The notes under the pieces were generated by a model. That model ran no database searches. It saw nothing but the letters and a program-made list of their open reading frames with translations, and was not told the DNA's origin. This document shows, one piece after another, positions 1 through 13,573 of a stretch of DNA of 64,000 nt. Origin of the DNA: Fragilariopsis cylindrus CCMP1102 (taxonomy: Eukaryota > Bacillariophyta > Bacillariophyceae > Bacillariales > Bacillariaceae); assembly GCA_900095095.1 (NCBI GenBank), contig FMBT01000455.1:1-64000 (forward strand), read 5' to 3'. The position numbers and the translations under genes are program-made. The first letter of the stretch is position 1. Each line of letters begins with the position of its first letter.

Positions 1-460
1 TGCACGTGTAATCAAGGCCATGATGCACCATCAATACAGACCTAATAACCTTGAAAGATTATATGGAGCTCAACATTATACCTATGGGTATAAGGTCCAA
101 CTATTGCTTAGGCTTAGGGAGGATTAGGAAGGTGTCAGGTGTGCTAAGCCCCAAAAAGGGTCATTTAGGCCCCAAAACAGGTTTTCCCCCTTTAGCCCAC
201 ATCAGCATGGTCCTGCCCATAGCTTACCAAGTTTATATTACCTTTGGTGTATATGGTCAACCCCATCTGGCTTACTTTGGGATAATTCATCCTTTGAGTG
301 TACTAGGTCACATACCCCCCAAATGGGCCATTTCCCCATGTCCTAGGCTGCATCACACCTTTACCACCTTCCAGTGTGAAGAACACATGCCTAGCGCCCC
401 AAAGTCTGGTCCAGGTATCACCCTATGCATATTAAGCTCAGATTATACCATCTGATTGGG
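1..460 (+). repeat. Dispersed repeat family A, copy 1 (cut by window edge)
   Basis: This stretch is nearly identical to 21,946-22,272 followed by 23,564-23,850. It shares a block around 160-180 containing TCATTTAGGCCCCAAAACAG, then TAGGTCACATACCC at about 306-319 and a CCTAGGCTGCATCACACC block near 342. Unlike the second copy it is not interrupted, so it serves as the empty-site reference for the insertion there. The 134-residue open frame at 51-455 has no recognisable domain and is not called as a gene. The left end lies outside the window. Confidence 0.8.
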
Positions 461-2866
461 ACTTTATACATGCTAGGATGGGTTAGAATGCCAGAAAGTG
501 GAGTGGTACAGGTAGCAAGTACCATAGGACATGATTTAGTACTTTGGCGTTATTTAAAATAAAAACTAAATAAGTAAAGTCTGTCCTTTGACTAGAAATT
601 AAAGTGTTACTAAATGATTACTTTTTCCTGCTAAAATTAATTAAAAGCCTGAAAAAGTTAAAAGTGTGTCCAAAAACCCGTAGAGTTAAAGTGTTTTGCC
701 TGTACGGCACGGTAGAGGTTTGGGATTGAAGAACTGTGCCAATTGAGGGTTTAAAGGGTTGAGAAATTATTTGGTTTTGACCATGGTAGTTAAATCATAA
801 AAATGAATTACTAAAAAAGAAGTGAGATTTGGATTTCAATCCCACAAGAAACAACCAATGAAAGGAACAAAAAAGCCTTACTTCTCTGAATTTGTTAGAA
901 GTTTCACATGGACAATTAGTGAAGAATATGAATCAGATGTTATAGTAATATATAAAGCTAACAGACATTGTCACAGCAATTCAAAATAGGACAACACCTA
1001 GTTTTATGCTAGTAGTGAGTACCTCATAGGTTTGTTAAACTTGGATATGACACAAAAAGAAGTAGTATTATATTATTACAGCTATTAGTTTAGAAGTACA
1101 TTATTTTGTAGTCTAAATAAAATAGTAAGCATGCAATTACAATATGTATTAATGTGCATAGTTTTTATTCCTGTGCTGTGTGAGGATATTGTTGATGTGC
1201 AGAGACCACTGGAAAGTTGAATTGTTCACGTGTTCTGTTTTCTGAGATAGGTGGAATTCTGCATTTCTTCAGGAATAAAAAGAAGACTAACTTTGACTCA
1301 TATGATTGAAACTAGAGTCTTCATATTTAACCAGAATTGCTTCCATGCCATTAGTCTTCTACCATTAGAGACTTTAAGTCCCTTGTATCACTACTTGTAT
1401 TCATATCCCTATTGTTTTGTTAGAACAGCAATAGGAAGTTAAACCTGTATAGAATCAGTTGCAGTACTAGGTTGTATTACAACTTTTTAATTGCTAGACT
1501 TAAAGTCTTGCGCAGTAGTATTTCTCCTCTATATTTATACATAATCTCCATAGAAAATACCAACCTCCCTCCCCTTTTCCCTTCTTGTTTTACCTACTTG
1601 GTATTGCACTAGGTGCTACATAAGTTTGAAACTAAATAAGTATGTTTTTGCACATTTTATTCTTAAATAGTCCAAACTTGTTTATCACAATATCATTTTC
1701 GTACATACCACCCCGAAGTAGTGCATAGAAATAATCTACATATAACGATTTTTATTTTTACTTCAGTCCCTGTATAAATGGATGCTCAGGGGTGCTTGTA
1801 TGAGTGTAGGAAAGAGAGCACAAAAAATAACTCTGTGACTGATTTTATAATTTTGTGTGCTAAACTACACACTGCGCTGTACAGTGTTCTAGCTCAATTA
1901 CTTGCAGATTTTAGGAAAAGTGAGTGAAGCGCGTTAATTACTGTTATCGCGCCAATAGGGTCAAAAATTCGCTTTTGATGTTGATCTTACCACCTTAATC
2001 GTAAAATCTATAATTGTATGTTCTCCCGATACATAAACGCAAATACGAACGCGATGCTTGACGTCCGTTCAGTCTTGCAGAACACTAAAAAATGCATAGG
2101 TGTCATTGTATCATCACTCAAGAATAAAATAGGATTATTTAATGCACAACACAGCATTATTCGGATAAAACTAGTATAAACTGTAAGAATATAGAAGAAT
2201 AAATCACATCTATCTCCTTAGGTCAAACTTTACGTGTCGAAAAGATTATATTTCATTGGTTAATACTTCCTCCAGACAACGCAAACTGCGAACGGGGGCC
2301 TATTGCGTTAAATGGTTAATAAAATTTGTTATTTAGTTTTTCTGGAAAGGTGAGAGAACATTGTTTGTAGTACTATAAGTTTAAATACCGTAGTCAGCAA
2401 AATTGCATAAGATTTATTGTTTAGTAGCACGCGATGGTTCAGTAATACCATACTCTTTGTATTATATGGAGAAGATAAAGTGGACATGTATCTCTTATTA
2501 TCGACGAATTTATTATACTACTCGCACTACTGTAACAACAAAAAACCTTAAAACCGTACTGGCACATTTTTTTGTACGCAAAACCTCACTGTAACAACTC
2601 CACTTTGACACTCCACTCACAAACTTTTCTTCAACATTATCATAACCACAGTAACTGATGGTATGTGTCTCCCCAAGAGAACATTAGAGCAACCCAAACA
2701 AGAACAAGAACATTCAATTCCCACATAAAAGAAGAGGAGCGAAGAATTGAATTCAGAATTGAATTCGGAATCGAATGAATCAATCGTCGGCGTAAGTAAC
2801 TAACTAACATCATTGCAGACACTTACTTCACATAATATACAGCTTCCCAATTTTTTAATAACAATA
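461..2866. other. No gene recognised; AT-rich non-coding DNA
   Basis: I see no supported gene here. The open frames are short and have atypical composition. A sequence ending in TTGCAG at about 2,812-2,817 looks like a 3' splice site just upstream of the next gene, so a 5' untranslated or short coding exon may lie in the last few hundred bases. Confidence 0.5.
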
Positions 2867-4561
2867 ATGAACAATGACAACAATAAGGATTGCCACCGCA
2901 CTGCTGTGCTGGATGTCGATGCCTACAATAATAGAGGAAGTAATGGCGAGGGATATTCAAGTCTAGCTCCTCCTCCTCTTATTGCTGCTGATACTGCTCA
3001 TTTATCAGACAGTATTTCTGCATTCTTCGCTGATCTGTTTGAAGAACGTCATCGTCGAGGAAGAGCAAGCGGAAGTGGAAGTGGAAGTATAATTGCTGCT
3101 GATACGATTGCTACTATTGAAATCGTACCAGACAATGCAAAACTAAGAAGTACAGCTCAACGAAGTGTATACTTTCCATCACTAAAGCAAGATAAAGAAA
3201 GGAAAAGTATAAACCGATGGCATAGTATTGATAGTCAGAATCAAAGTCATAATCAAAATCGAGGACAACGTAGTAGTAGTAGTAGTATGCGGTTGTCATC
3301 TCAATTGCTACCTACAGTGAATAGTCAAACTGTAGAAGGTAATGGACAGCAAAAGCAATGTCAACACAACACTACCAATAATACACCACCTCGAAGAAGA
3401 TTGTCAACATCATTATCACCAACACCTCCATCAAGAAGACGAAGTAGAGATAATCGATTTTTATCTCCAGTAAGAAGAATTGAAAAGCAGATAGCATCAT
3501 CAGTGCATACGTTCATTAAATCTGACTTCGGCATGATGAGGAATGATAGGGCAAAAATAATAAACCCCGCTACTACTCAGATGAATCAGAACGAAATAGA
3601 CCGTTCATCAGCGCATTCGTCATCATCATTTTCTTCGGCGGGTTCATTACATTGGGAAAAGTTTAGTAGCCGCATTACTACGGTACCGTACGTATTACGT
3701 AGTCAACACAACACATCATCATCATCATCATCAAGTACTCCATCATTATCTTCCTCTTCTCGTCGAGATGACGATGACGTTGATATTGACGCTGATATTG
3801 GCGATGAGAACAATAACGAAGAGGAAGAAGGAGGAGAAATATGGCAGTTGTTGCAATCGGATGAATTATCACCTACTCAACCTGTAAGACGAAAATCCTT
3901 TGAAGACGACGATGACGATGATGATGATAATGAAAAGGACAACAGCGAACAAGTAGCTGCAGTGGATGCATTAATCAAAAAGGTCAGAAATCTCTCTGCA
4001 CAAGAAGTGGGGGTAGCATCTTTTCCATCCGTTCCAGGTCGACAACAGCGAGGAGGAGGAGGAGGAGGAATTAATGATAGAATACATAATAGTAGTAAGA
4101 GGAGGTACTATGGGATGAGGAGGAGGCGATCTCCTGTTAATAGTATGAGGAGGAAGCGATCTCCTGTTCCTACTTCTACTGGAACAAGAGCAATCCGATC
4201 ATCATTAACACATACTAATCCTACAAATAGCAAAGTCATTACAGGAGGAAGGCCAGTAGTTAATCAACCTTCGCCTCCTGATGTACATGTATTACCACCA
4301 CCACCACCACCACCACCACCACGACTTTTACAATCGATCGATACACGGCCACAAACACAACCGGCTAGTGGATACGGGAATGTTGTTGGTGGTGGTAATT
4401 ATGAGAATTATGCGGATGATGATGATATCAATGCTGCGATGGTGCCGAGTCTGATCGAAGCGTCAAGACGACGCAGGATTAGCAATGCTAACAAGTTTTT
4501 GTCTATCAAACACGAAATCTTTATCGATGATGACCATGATAATGATGCATGCAAATCGTAG
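2867..4561 (+). CDS. Low-complexity Ser/Arg/Asp-rich protein of unknown function
   Basis: I do not recognise this protein. From the first ATG (2867) it has about 564 residues; the same frame is open back to 2813 without an ATG, and a TTGCAG acceptor-like site lies just before, so an upstream exon is possible. Visible features are Ser runs, acidic runs such as EDDDDDDDD, a stretch of about ten prolines near residue 470, and basic SP-containing segments (RRRRSPVNS, RRKRSPVPT) that form a local duplication around 4,110-4,170. There is no signal peptide or membrane segment. The basic and acidic low-complexity tracts fit a nuclear or RNA-associated protein, but that is only a guess. The long open frame in biased sequence and its codon pattern support real coding. 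Confidence 0.6.
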   Translation: MNNDNNKDCHRTAVLDVDAYNNRGSNGEGYSSLAPPPLIAADTAHLSDSISAFFADLFEERHRRGRASGSGSGSIIAADTIATIEIVPDNAKLRSTAQRSVYFPSLKQDKERKSINRWHSIDSQNQSHNQNRGQRSSSSSMRLSSQLLPTVNSQTVEGNGQQKQCQHNTTNNTPPRRRLSTSLSPTPPSRRRSRDNRFLSPVRRIEKQIASSVHTFIKSDFGMMRNDRAKIINPATTQMNQNEIDRSSAHSSSSFSSAGSLHWEKFSSRITTVPYVLRSQHNTSSSSSSSTPSLSSSSRRDDDDVDIDADIGDENNNEEEEGGEIWQLLQSDELSPTQPVRRKSFEDDDDDDDDNEKDNSEQVAAVDALIKKVRNLSAQEVGVASFPSVPGRQQRGGGGGGINDRIHNSSKRRYYGMRRRRSPVNSMRRKRSPVPTSTGTRAIRSSLTHTNPTNSKVITGGRPVVNQPSPPDVHVLPPPPPPPPPRLLQSIDTRPQTQPASGYGNVVGGGNYENYADDDDINAAMVPSLIEASRRRRISNANKFLSIKHEIFIDDDHDNDACKS

Positions 4562-4649
4562 ATAGTTTTAGTTTTGCCATCAGCAATCCGATGATGTCTC
4601 TCAATCACCTGCCTAGATACATAAAAAGAAGCTTAATGCTATCTTTTTT

Positions 4650-4667
4650 GGGGGGGGGGGGGGGGGG
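4650..4667 (+). repeat. Run of 18 G
   Basis: An uninterrupted run of 18 guanines follows a T run, just downstream of the gene ending at 4561. A run of the same length occurs at 59,012-59,029. Such runs can form G-quadruplexes and their length is hard to sequence reliably. Confidence 0.9.
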
Positions 4668-5390
4668 ATAATGGTATAATCGAATCGAATCGAATCAACC
4701 ATACTTCGAAGTAACAAGTTTAATCTAAAAAAATTAAATTTATAAAGCTGCTACAGATAAATCGTAAGATATGGTACGATATGGTACGGTACAAAATGAA
4801 TTGGAACAGCATAAGTTTATTCATTAAAGACGTAAATGTTAGTCAAAGTCATTGCTATATTCTTTCGTGCGATACAGTATCCCTCTTTTGTATCATATCA
4901 TCTCCTACTTTTCCCCTTTCAGTCAACGCAAAATTCACATGCGCTATCTATTGCTTTGTACCCGTTGCAACACCACATATTGTTCCTATCTACACTTCGT
5001 TCGTTTCCCATTCCACAGCCGATTAATTTTCGCCTGCAGATATTCCTGCGAGATCTGCCGCTACTAATAAACCTGCAACGACCATATCACCCCCCGACGC
5101 TGCTGCCTAGCCTTTAGCAATTAAGAAGCAGATAGTTGCTTTCCCCCCTCATTCTCCTACCATCCCTGCTTGAACAAATTCGATCATGTATCACCAGCAA
5201 CCAACTAGCATTCCTATATATCCCACCCGAGAAAAATCCACCGTTTGAATCGAATTGTTTTATTCATTTACTTTCTTTTCCACCAACTTCTCGAATTTTC
5301 AAATAACTCGTAGGAGTTTAGGCCCTATATCGTCGTGGATCGAGGCCCGACGGATCTCGTGAAACCTTATTTCGAAGTATTTTTAGAAAC
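4668..5390. other. No gene clearly supported
   Basis: Overlapping short frames (4781-5117) lie in pyrimidine-rich sequence with no domain. A segment at about 5,037-5,110 reads in one frame as an Ala/Pro/Thr-rich peptide (PADIPARSAATNKP) ending in a stop. It could be an exon fragment linked to the alanine-rich frame downstream, but I cannot place start or splice sites. Confidence 0.3.
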
Positions 5391-5402
5391 TTGAAACATA
5401 GA

Positions 5403-5436
<34 letters not shown>

Positions 5437-5579
5437 AAAATGATGACTCTACCAACGAGCACGGCGGGGAAAACAAGAAGAGAGCATTAGTACGAAGACC
5501 CAATTCGAAACATCAACTTCCACCTCCGGTCCATAAACTTAGCGAGGAGAGGAATGCATTATCTGTCTTCAATCAATAG
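5391..5579 (+). CDS. Possible exon encoding an alanine-rich peptide
   Basis: This open frame has no ATG. It begins after an acceptor-like TATTTTTAG at about 5,379-5,387, encodes an Ala run from a trinucleotide repeat, then a charged segment (KKRALVRRPNSKHQLPPP), and stops at 5579. It may be the last exon of an unlocated gene. The opposite strand is open over the same repeat, so openness alone is weak evidence. Confidence 0.25.
5404..5436 (+). repeat. (CTG)11 trinucleotide repeat
   Basis: Eleven perfect CTG/GCT units encode polyalanine in the plus-strand frame described for the surrounding possible exon. A perfect tract of this length is expected to vary in length between alleles. Confidence 0.9.
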
Positions 5580-6189
5580 TATACTGCTGTGAGTTCTCCC
5601 AGGGATATAACGTTCGCGGATCCTCCCAACGCTCAAAGTAAGTAAGTAAGTAAAGGAAACCGTAACGAAAAGAAATGAAAAACCTATATACAAAATCTGT
5701 TCGATTGGCAATGCGCTGATGTACACTTTTACTCCAACAAATCAATACTCGTTGCTTATCTGTTTGTGTTTCTTTTTCTAATAATATTTCAAGTCGTGCA
5801 AACATATTGCAAGGATCGTATCTTATCTTATTACATTTGCGAGATTTTTGTTAGTCACTTTACTGTGCTTTTTTTAATATTATCAAAGATTACGCGATCT
5901 TCAATCGCGCACTTATCAAATTATCGCGGGTTTGTCTTGCTTCACGAAAGTCATACTAGTAGAAGTACGATCAATAGCACGCGTCTCGAGCAAAATCTGG
6001 TCACTCTTCTATGAAAGAAAAACATCGTCTTTAACATCGCGTAGGAACATGAATTTGCATACAACGGTAATAATGCGGCTGGGAAAAGAACATGTACTGT
6101 ATTTCATCTCACAAAATCAGAATCAAAAAGCAAACAACACACAAAAAACAACGACAAAAACAAGAGCAGTAGATAAACAATAATCAATC
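5580..6189. other. No gene recognised upstream of the 6.19-kb frame
   Basis: Contains (AAGT)n around 5,638-5,651 and A-rich sequence immediately before the ATG at 6190, plausible as promoter or 5' leader. I find no supported coding sequence. Confidence 0.4.
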
Positions 6190-6486
6190 ATGGGGTGTGG
6201 TCCATCACGTGTATCATCATTAAACAATCTAGATGATTCCCGACATGTAATGCAAAATCGTGATATGAAATTGATACAAAAAAAGGGACAAGCACCACCA
6301 GCATTTAAACCACGTGCTGAAAATATAATGATAAAAACAAAAGCTATTAGTACAAATACAAATACAGATATAGATACAAGCTTCAGTGGTTTTGGTCAAA
6401 TAAAATTCCTTTTACCTGAGCCTAGATCAATGGCCACAGGTGCACCATATCGATTGACTCAGCTCATGACTGGGTATCGGTTTTAA
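6190..6486 (+). CDS. Small protein with myristoylation-type N-terminus (MGCGPSR)
   Basis: A 98-residue frame with ATG in good context (AATCATGG). The N-terminus MGCGPS has Gly2, Cys3 and Ser6, the classic pattern for N-myristoylation plus palmitoylation at Cys3, which would tether it to membranes. The rest is polar, with no domain I recognise. The stop lies seven bases before sequence related to a piggyBac-type transposase. The original 3' end may therefore have been displaced by that insertion, or the last residues (LLPEPRSMATG onward) may already belong to the element. The function is unknown; the lipid anchor is inferred from the motif only. Confidence 0.45.
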   Translation: MGCGPSRVSSLNNLDDSRHVMQNRDMKLIQKKGQAPPAFKPRAENIMIKTKAISTNTNTDIDTSFSGFGQIKFLLPEPRSMATGAPYRLTQLMTGYRF

Positions 6487-6489
6487 CAG

Positions 6490-6875
6490 ATCATGAGTTG
6501 TATTTGTATTACAACAAGTACACCTACTCAAACTGACCGGTTATGGGAGGTGAGAAATCTTATTACTGCATGGAACAAAAACATGCAAGACCTGTATGTT
6601 CCTTCTTGGGTGAGCTGCTTAAATGAATCGATGTCGATATGGAACATGAGATGGACTTGTCCTGGATACGTTTTCTGTCTACAAAAGCCACATCCTGTTG
6701 GCAATGAGTACCATACTATTGCTGATGGTATGACTACAATCCTTTATGCTGCCAGCTGATTATGGTACATGACTATGAAAAGGAGGAGGGCAAAACGAGT
6801 TCACTACTGGCACGACTTACACGATCGATTTGGCACAATGAATACTACTGCTACTAGTACATCAGTGGTACTGTA
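6490..6875 (+). mobile_element. Relic of a piggyBac-like (DDE_Tnp_1_7) transposase
   Basis: The frame from 6493 reads RLWEVRNLITAWNKNM, then VPSWVSCLNESMSIW, then KPHPVGNEYHTIADG. This is the central order of the piggyBac-derived transposase domain common in stramenopiles, where the middle block is normally LDESM. After a frame change, GKTSSLLARLTRSIW at about 6,791-6,835 matches the following conserved block. The aspartate expected in DESM is asparagine, the ends of the domain are absent and the frame is interrupted, so it is inactive. No terminal repeats are visible. Only about a fifth of a full transposase remains. Confidence 0.75.
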
Positions 6876-7210
6876 AATCGATATATCGTACAAAATTAAA
6901 GCAAATTAGCTAAGCTAAACGTTACTGTTCTAATATTTCATTTTCTTTTTTTAGGCTAATATTAATTTTTTTCTCGTTCTCTCTTTTGTATTTCTTCTGG
7001 TATAGAAATATTTTGCTGTCATAGATATATATATATTCTTTTTTTTCTGTTGTTTCTATTAAATCTTCTGTTGTTTGATTCAATTATTCTTGTGGTTCTT
7101 TTTTTCTTGTCTTGTCTTCATTTTTTTACCTGTCAATTTGTCATCTCTCTTGGTTTTTTTCTCGTATAATACTATTCTTTTTTCTTTTTTAGTTCCTGTT
7201 TTTGTTCTTT
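6876..7210. other. 3' flank of the SERCA gene; T-rich on the plus strand
   Basis: Strongly pyrimidine-rich plus-strand sequence (A/G-rich as the SERCA 3' UTR). The frame covering 7075-7473 on the plus strand is antisense to SERCA and is not a gene. Confidence 0.5.
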
Positions 7211-10439
<3,229 letters not shown>

Positions 10440-10496
10440 CTTAGAATACAACTGTACTACTACTCTTGTTGTCAAAGAAGTCTTTGTCTAATATCT

Positions 10497-10532
<36 letters not shown>

Positions 10533-11384
10533 TCCGATAAGATAAGATAGGATAAGACAATGTTGTTGTGAAGTAAGGTTGTCTATCTATTGATCGTGTC
10601 TTCTTCTCTCTTTTCCAATCGAATTAAAAAAACAAACTCCACGCGTTACATTACGTTATGTTACGTACTTTTCGCGATCTTTGTGTTTGTTTTGTAACAA
10701 AAATCAAAGAAAAAGAAAGCAACGTGTAACGCGATCAGATGAGGCGAAGCAAAAATCACAAACAACAATGCGCAATTGATGATCAGGCAGATTTTTTTGC
10801 TTTTTGAGCACGCGTCAACGCTTCAATGCGGACCGTTGGTTTTTGCTTCATGTAATCATGTATGTGTATGTGTGTGTGTATTGTTGATGTTTTTGTATCA
10901 TGATGCATACTCCGTTTGAGTTTCGCCGTAAAGAGCAAAATTACTGTAGTCGAATGAGTCGAGTTGTTCAAAGTCAGGGCGAGTCGAGTCAGTCGAGTCA
11001 AAACGAAATTATTTCGTCTACTTTTCTTTTGCTCGGTATGTGTTGCCAACGAAATACGGAATCTATAAAATCAATCAATCTTTATCGCAGTCGAAACAAA
11101 CACTACTACTTCTCTGGACGTAGCTAGATACTAGATTACATCCAGACTGGTTAGAGATCGTTACAATTTTGCTGTGTGTTGTATGGTGTATATCTACAAT
11201 TTCCTATACACCATTGAATGTTTTCTATTCTTCCGTACTAGTATTATATATTTGAAAGGGTGATAATTTAATCATTGTACTATATTTTATATCCGACAGG
11301 TAAATGGTTTTCATATTCGAGAGGGCAGAGTAGTACAAATAATAAATGGCACACTATTTTCCCCCCCGACAATGAGAAAATGTC
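10440..11384. other. Intergenic region between SERCA and the GPx 3' UTR
   Basis: Contains a (TC)n tract at about 10,499-10,527, which lies in the SERCA 5' leader or promoter, and a perfect 10-bp hairpin at 11,183-11,214. I see no protein gene. Confidence 0.5.
11183..11214. terminator. Perfect 10-bp stem-loop between SERCA and GPx
   Basis: ATGGTGTATA is followed by a 12-nt loop and its exact complement TATACACCAT. It lies downstream of the GPx gene and upstream of SERCA on the minus strand. It may be a 3'-end processing element or simply an inverted repeat. It lacks the tandem G.A pairs of a SECIS element. Confidence 0.35.
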
Positions 11385-11452
11385 AAGATCAAGGTTATCA
11401 ATCACATCACACAGCATATTATAATTGTGTGAGTTGATTCAACTCTAGTTCC
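11385..11452 (-). promoter_or_regulatory. Candidate SECIS element in the GPx 3' UTR
   Basis: On the minus strand, about 195 nt after the GPx stop, TGAA (11,438-11,441) and TGAT (11,397-11,400) can form the U.U, G.A, A.G quartet. Between them TCAACTCACAC pairs with GTGTGATGTGA (11 bp with two mismatches), closing a 14-nt apical loop that starts with AA, as SECIS form 1 requires. The lower helix is weak, the base before TGA is T instead of A or G, and GAGTT/AACTC can form a competing hairpin. Found by eye, not computed. Confidence 0.35.
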
Positions 11453-11636
11453 ATCATTATTTCTCTAGTCAGGGGGGTGGGATAGGGTATTTTCAATTCA
11501 TTCAATTTATACAGTGAAGTACCGTACAGTTCTCACGAATACTGCTGCATATAAAAGATAAATCGCTTCATCGTCATCATCATTATCATCATCATCCTCT
11601 CGGTATACTGTAGATATATAATGATATATGATATTA

Positions 11637-12152
11637 TTATTCTTTCATTAATGTTTCGATATCTTTTTCAACATTCGTAGGAATACTTACTTTTCCAGAC
11701 TTTGAAACTAAATACGAAGTACTAAAATTCCATGTCGGGTCTTTGGAATTGTTGGAGGAATTATTATCCCTCATATATTTCCAAATAGTAGAGGCAGTAG
11801 TACCCTTCACACTTCCTAATGTCATGAGCTTACCAACACTCTCAAAAGGAAAGTTTTTTTTCATAGCAAATGAGGATATTTCTTGGTTGGTACCAAATTC
11901 TTGGTTCCCAAATTCTTGTGATGGGAAGGCTAAGATTGTTAATTCAGTGGAGGAGTATTTTTTTCCCAACGCTTCGAATAATTTATATCCACGTTGGGTC
12001 GCACCTCACTGTGATGCGACATTGGTCGCATAGATCACTTTGCCCTTCGACTCCGCCATCGAGATGGTGGATCCATCCGATTGGACACCCGAAAGTGAAT
12101 AAAAGGCAGTAGTACTATCGGGTATACTATTACTTGATGATGGCGGCGACAT
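11637..12152 (-). CDS. Glutathione peroxidase, selenocysteine-containing (in-frame UGA)
   Basis: Reduces hydroperoxides with thiols (GSH or thioredoxin). From ATG at 12152 it encodes 171 residues, the size of GPX4-type enzymes. Codon 49 is TGA (12,006-12,008) inside NVASQ-U-GAT, exactly where GPx carries catalytic Sec or Cys. The frame continues through ILAFPSQEFGNQEFGTN (Gln block) and PTWNFSTSYLV (Trp-Asn of the catalytic tetrad), then stops at 11637. Uninterrupted homology on both sides of the UGA, with no frame change, argues for recoding, not a nonsense mutation. A candidate SECIS lies in the 3' UTR. No signal peptide is evident; the N-terminus is short and Ser-rich. A standard caller would report only the part after the UGA. 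Confidence 0.85.
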
Positions 12153-12629
12153 ATTGTTTCGAAATTCTTGTTGTTTTTGTTGCTTTTGCTTATTCTATTA
12201 ATGATAATTATGATGGATCGACAGAAACTAATGGTAATCTATGTTTTCTCTTTTTATTTATTTTGTTTTACTATTATTCACATTCATCGCAGTTATCAGT
12301 GCTTTTTAAAGAAAAGAAGAAAGATGTGCTGTTAAAACGTTGCTTCTGTTGTGACTCACTCATTTATTTGTGTTTGCTGATGTTTTCGCAGTCACTCCTG
12401 TGAACGAAAATATTGACGCACGATTGCTTTGATAGAAGTACAGTAAATATAAGATATAAATAAAGATAGGCAAGTCTGTTTTATCTTGTTCACACTCAAC
12501 ATTAATTTTAGCATATTGTTTATTAGCACAATAAATATGGTTCTCACCAAAGGATTCATGCTTTAAAACAATACAAACTTTTGGCTTTCTTATTATATTC
12601 CTTGTTTCTTGACTCACAATAACACTAAC
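12153..12629. other. GPx 5' flank; no gene recognised
   Basis: Plus-strand frames at 12134-12403 are T-rich and lack domain features. Likely promoter and leader of the GPx gene, then unique sequence up to the repeat element. Confidence 0.4.
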
Positions 12630-13460
12630 ACCAGATGGGTTGGGTGCACTTGCATCCACATAGTGTACTTGAACATTGTGTTTTCCTCCTACAACCTTTT
12701 GTTTTCCTGTGGCTGTGGAATGACATTCATTTCACTGTTGTGCGTGGAAGGCACAAAAACAACAACACGATGAGCAGCAAAATATCTCAGTTGAAAGGGT
12801 TGCAGAAGACGACACCAGATGGGTTGGATGAACTAGCAACCATTATACCTATACCTAGAAGGTCCACATAATGCTTAGGTTTCCTTGGAGGTTATGAAGG
12901 TATAGGGTGGCATTTACCACAAAATGGACCATTTAGGCCCCAAAACAGGGTGTTTCCACTTTTGTGCGCACCTAGGCTGGGTCATCAACACAAAGCACCA
13001 GGAGTAAGTTCCTGCTGGTATACATGGTGCACCCGATCCACATATTTTGTGATGTTTCACCTTTTTGAGTGTACTGTATGTCCACAAAACACTGCAAATG
13101 GGCCATTTTTGGGGGTTATTTGATGTGTGTGCTGTGTGTGAGCCTACATTGTGAGATACCGGTAGGCTTAGAAGACTTAAAGATATAACACTACTCCCTC
13201 CAATAGGTCAATTGTAACCTTCATAGTTTACTTCTCCAAAAATATGACTATTTAGCTGTATATATTTGATGCTAAAGTTGTTACTATATACTAGGCTAAC
13301 AAATGCTAGTAAAATTTGGGCATGATTTAGCTTTTATATTAATCACTATTTCCACGCGGAGATTTATTAAGCGTTTCGATAGGTCACCCGGCGCGAAAAT
13401 TCAAAAAGAATATTCGTTTGAGGGGTGTAACGCACCAAAGTGGTACTAGTAGTGCATCAA
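12630..13460 (+). mobile_element. Non-coding repeat element family B, copy with right terminus
   Basis: Begins with about one unit of the family-B satellite (TTGAAAGGGTTGCAGA at about 12,792). It then holds a block starting TTATACCTATACCTA near 12,843, also present at about 53,467, and ends with a segment of about 310 bp (13,130-13,440). That segment is the inverted complement of 52,475-52,800, terminating in GGGGTGTAACGCACCAAA. Comparison of the two copies implies long terminal inverted repeats. No transposase frame is visible, so it is probably non-autonomous. It ends just over 100 bp upstream of the ATG of the next gene. Confidence 0.7.
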
Positions 13461-13573
13461 CAACAACGTACCGGTACCAATCTACAAAAAATATCAACAC
13501 AACATCAACAATCAACAATACAGTGGTACAGATAAAAATATTCCAGCACCGCATTCAGCACAAAGTCATCACC

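Noticed and set aside
4781-5117. Three overlapping short frames
   Set aside because: No domain, hydrophobic by base composition only, and mutually exclusive.
13418-13573. Upstream extension of the MYND protein into the repeat element
   Set aside because: The extension is Thr/Ser low complexity overlapping the element terminus; ATG 13,574 starts the protein-like part.
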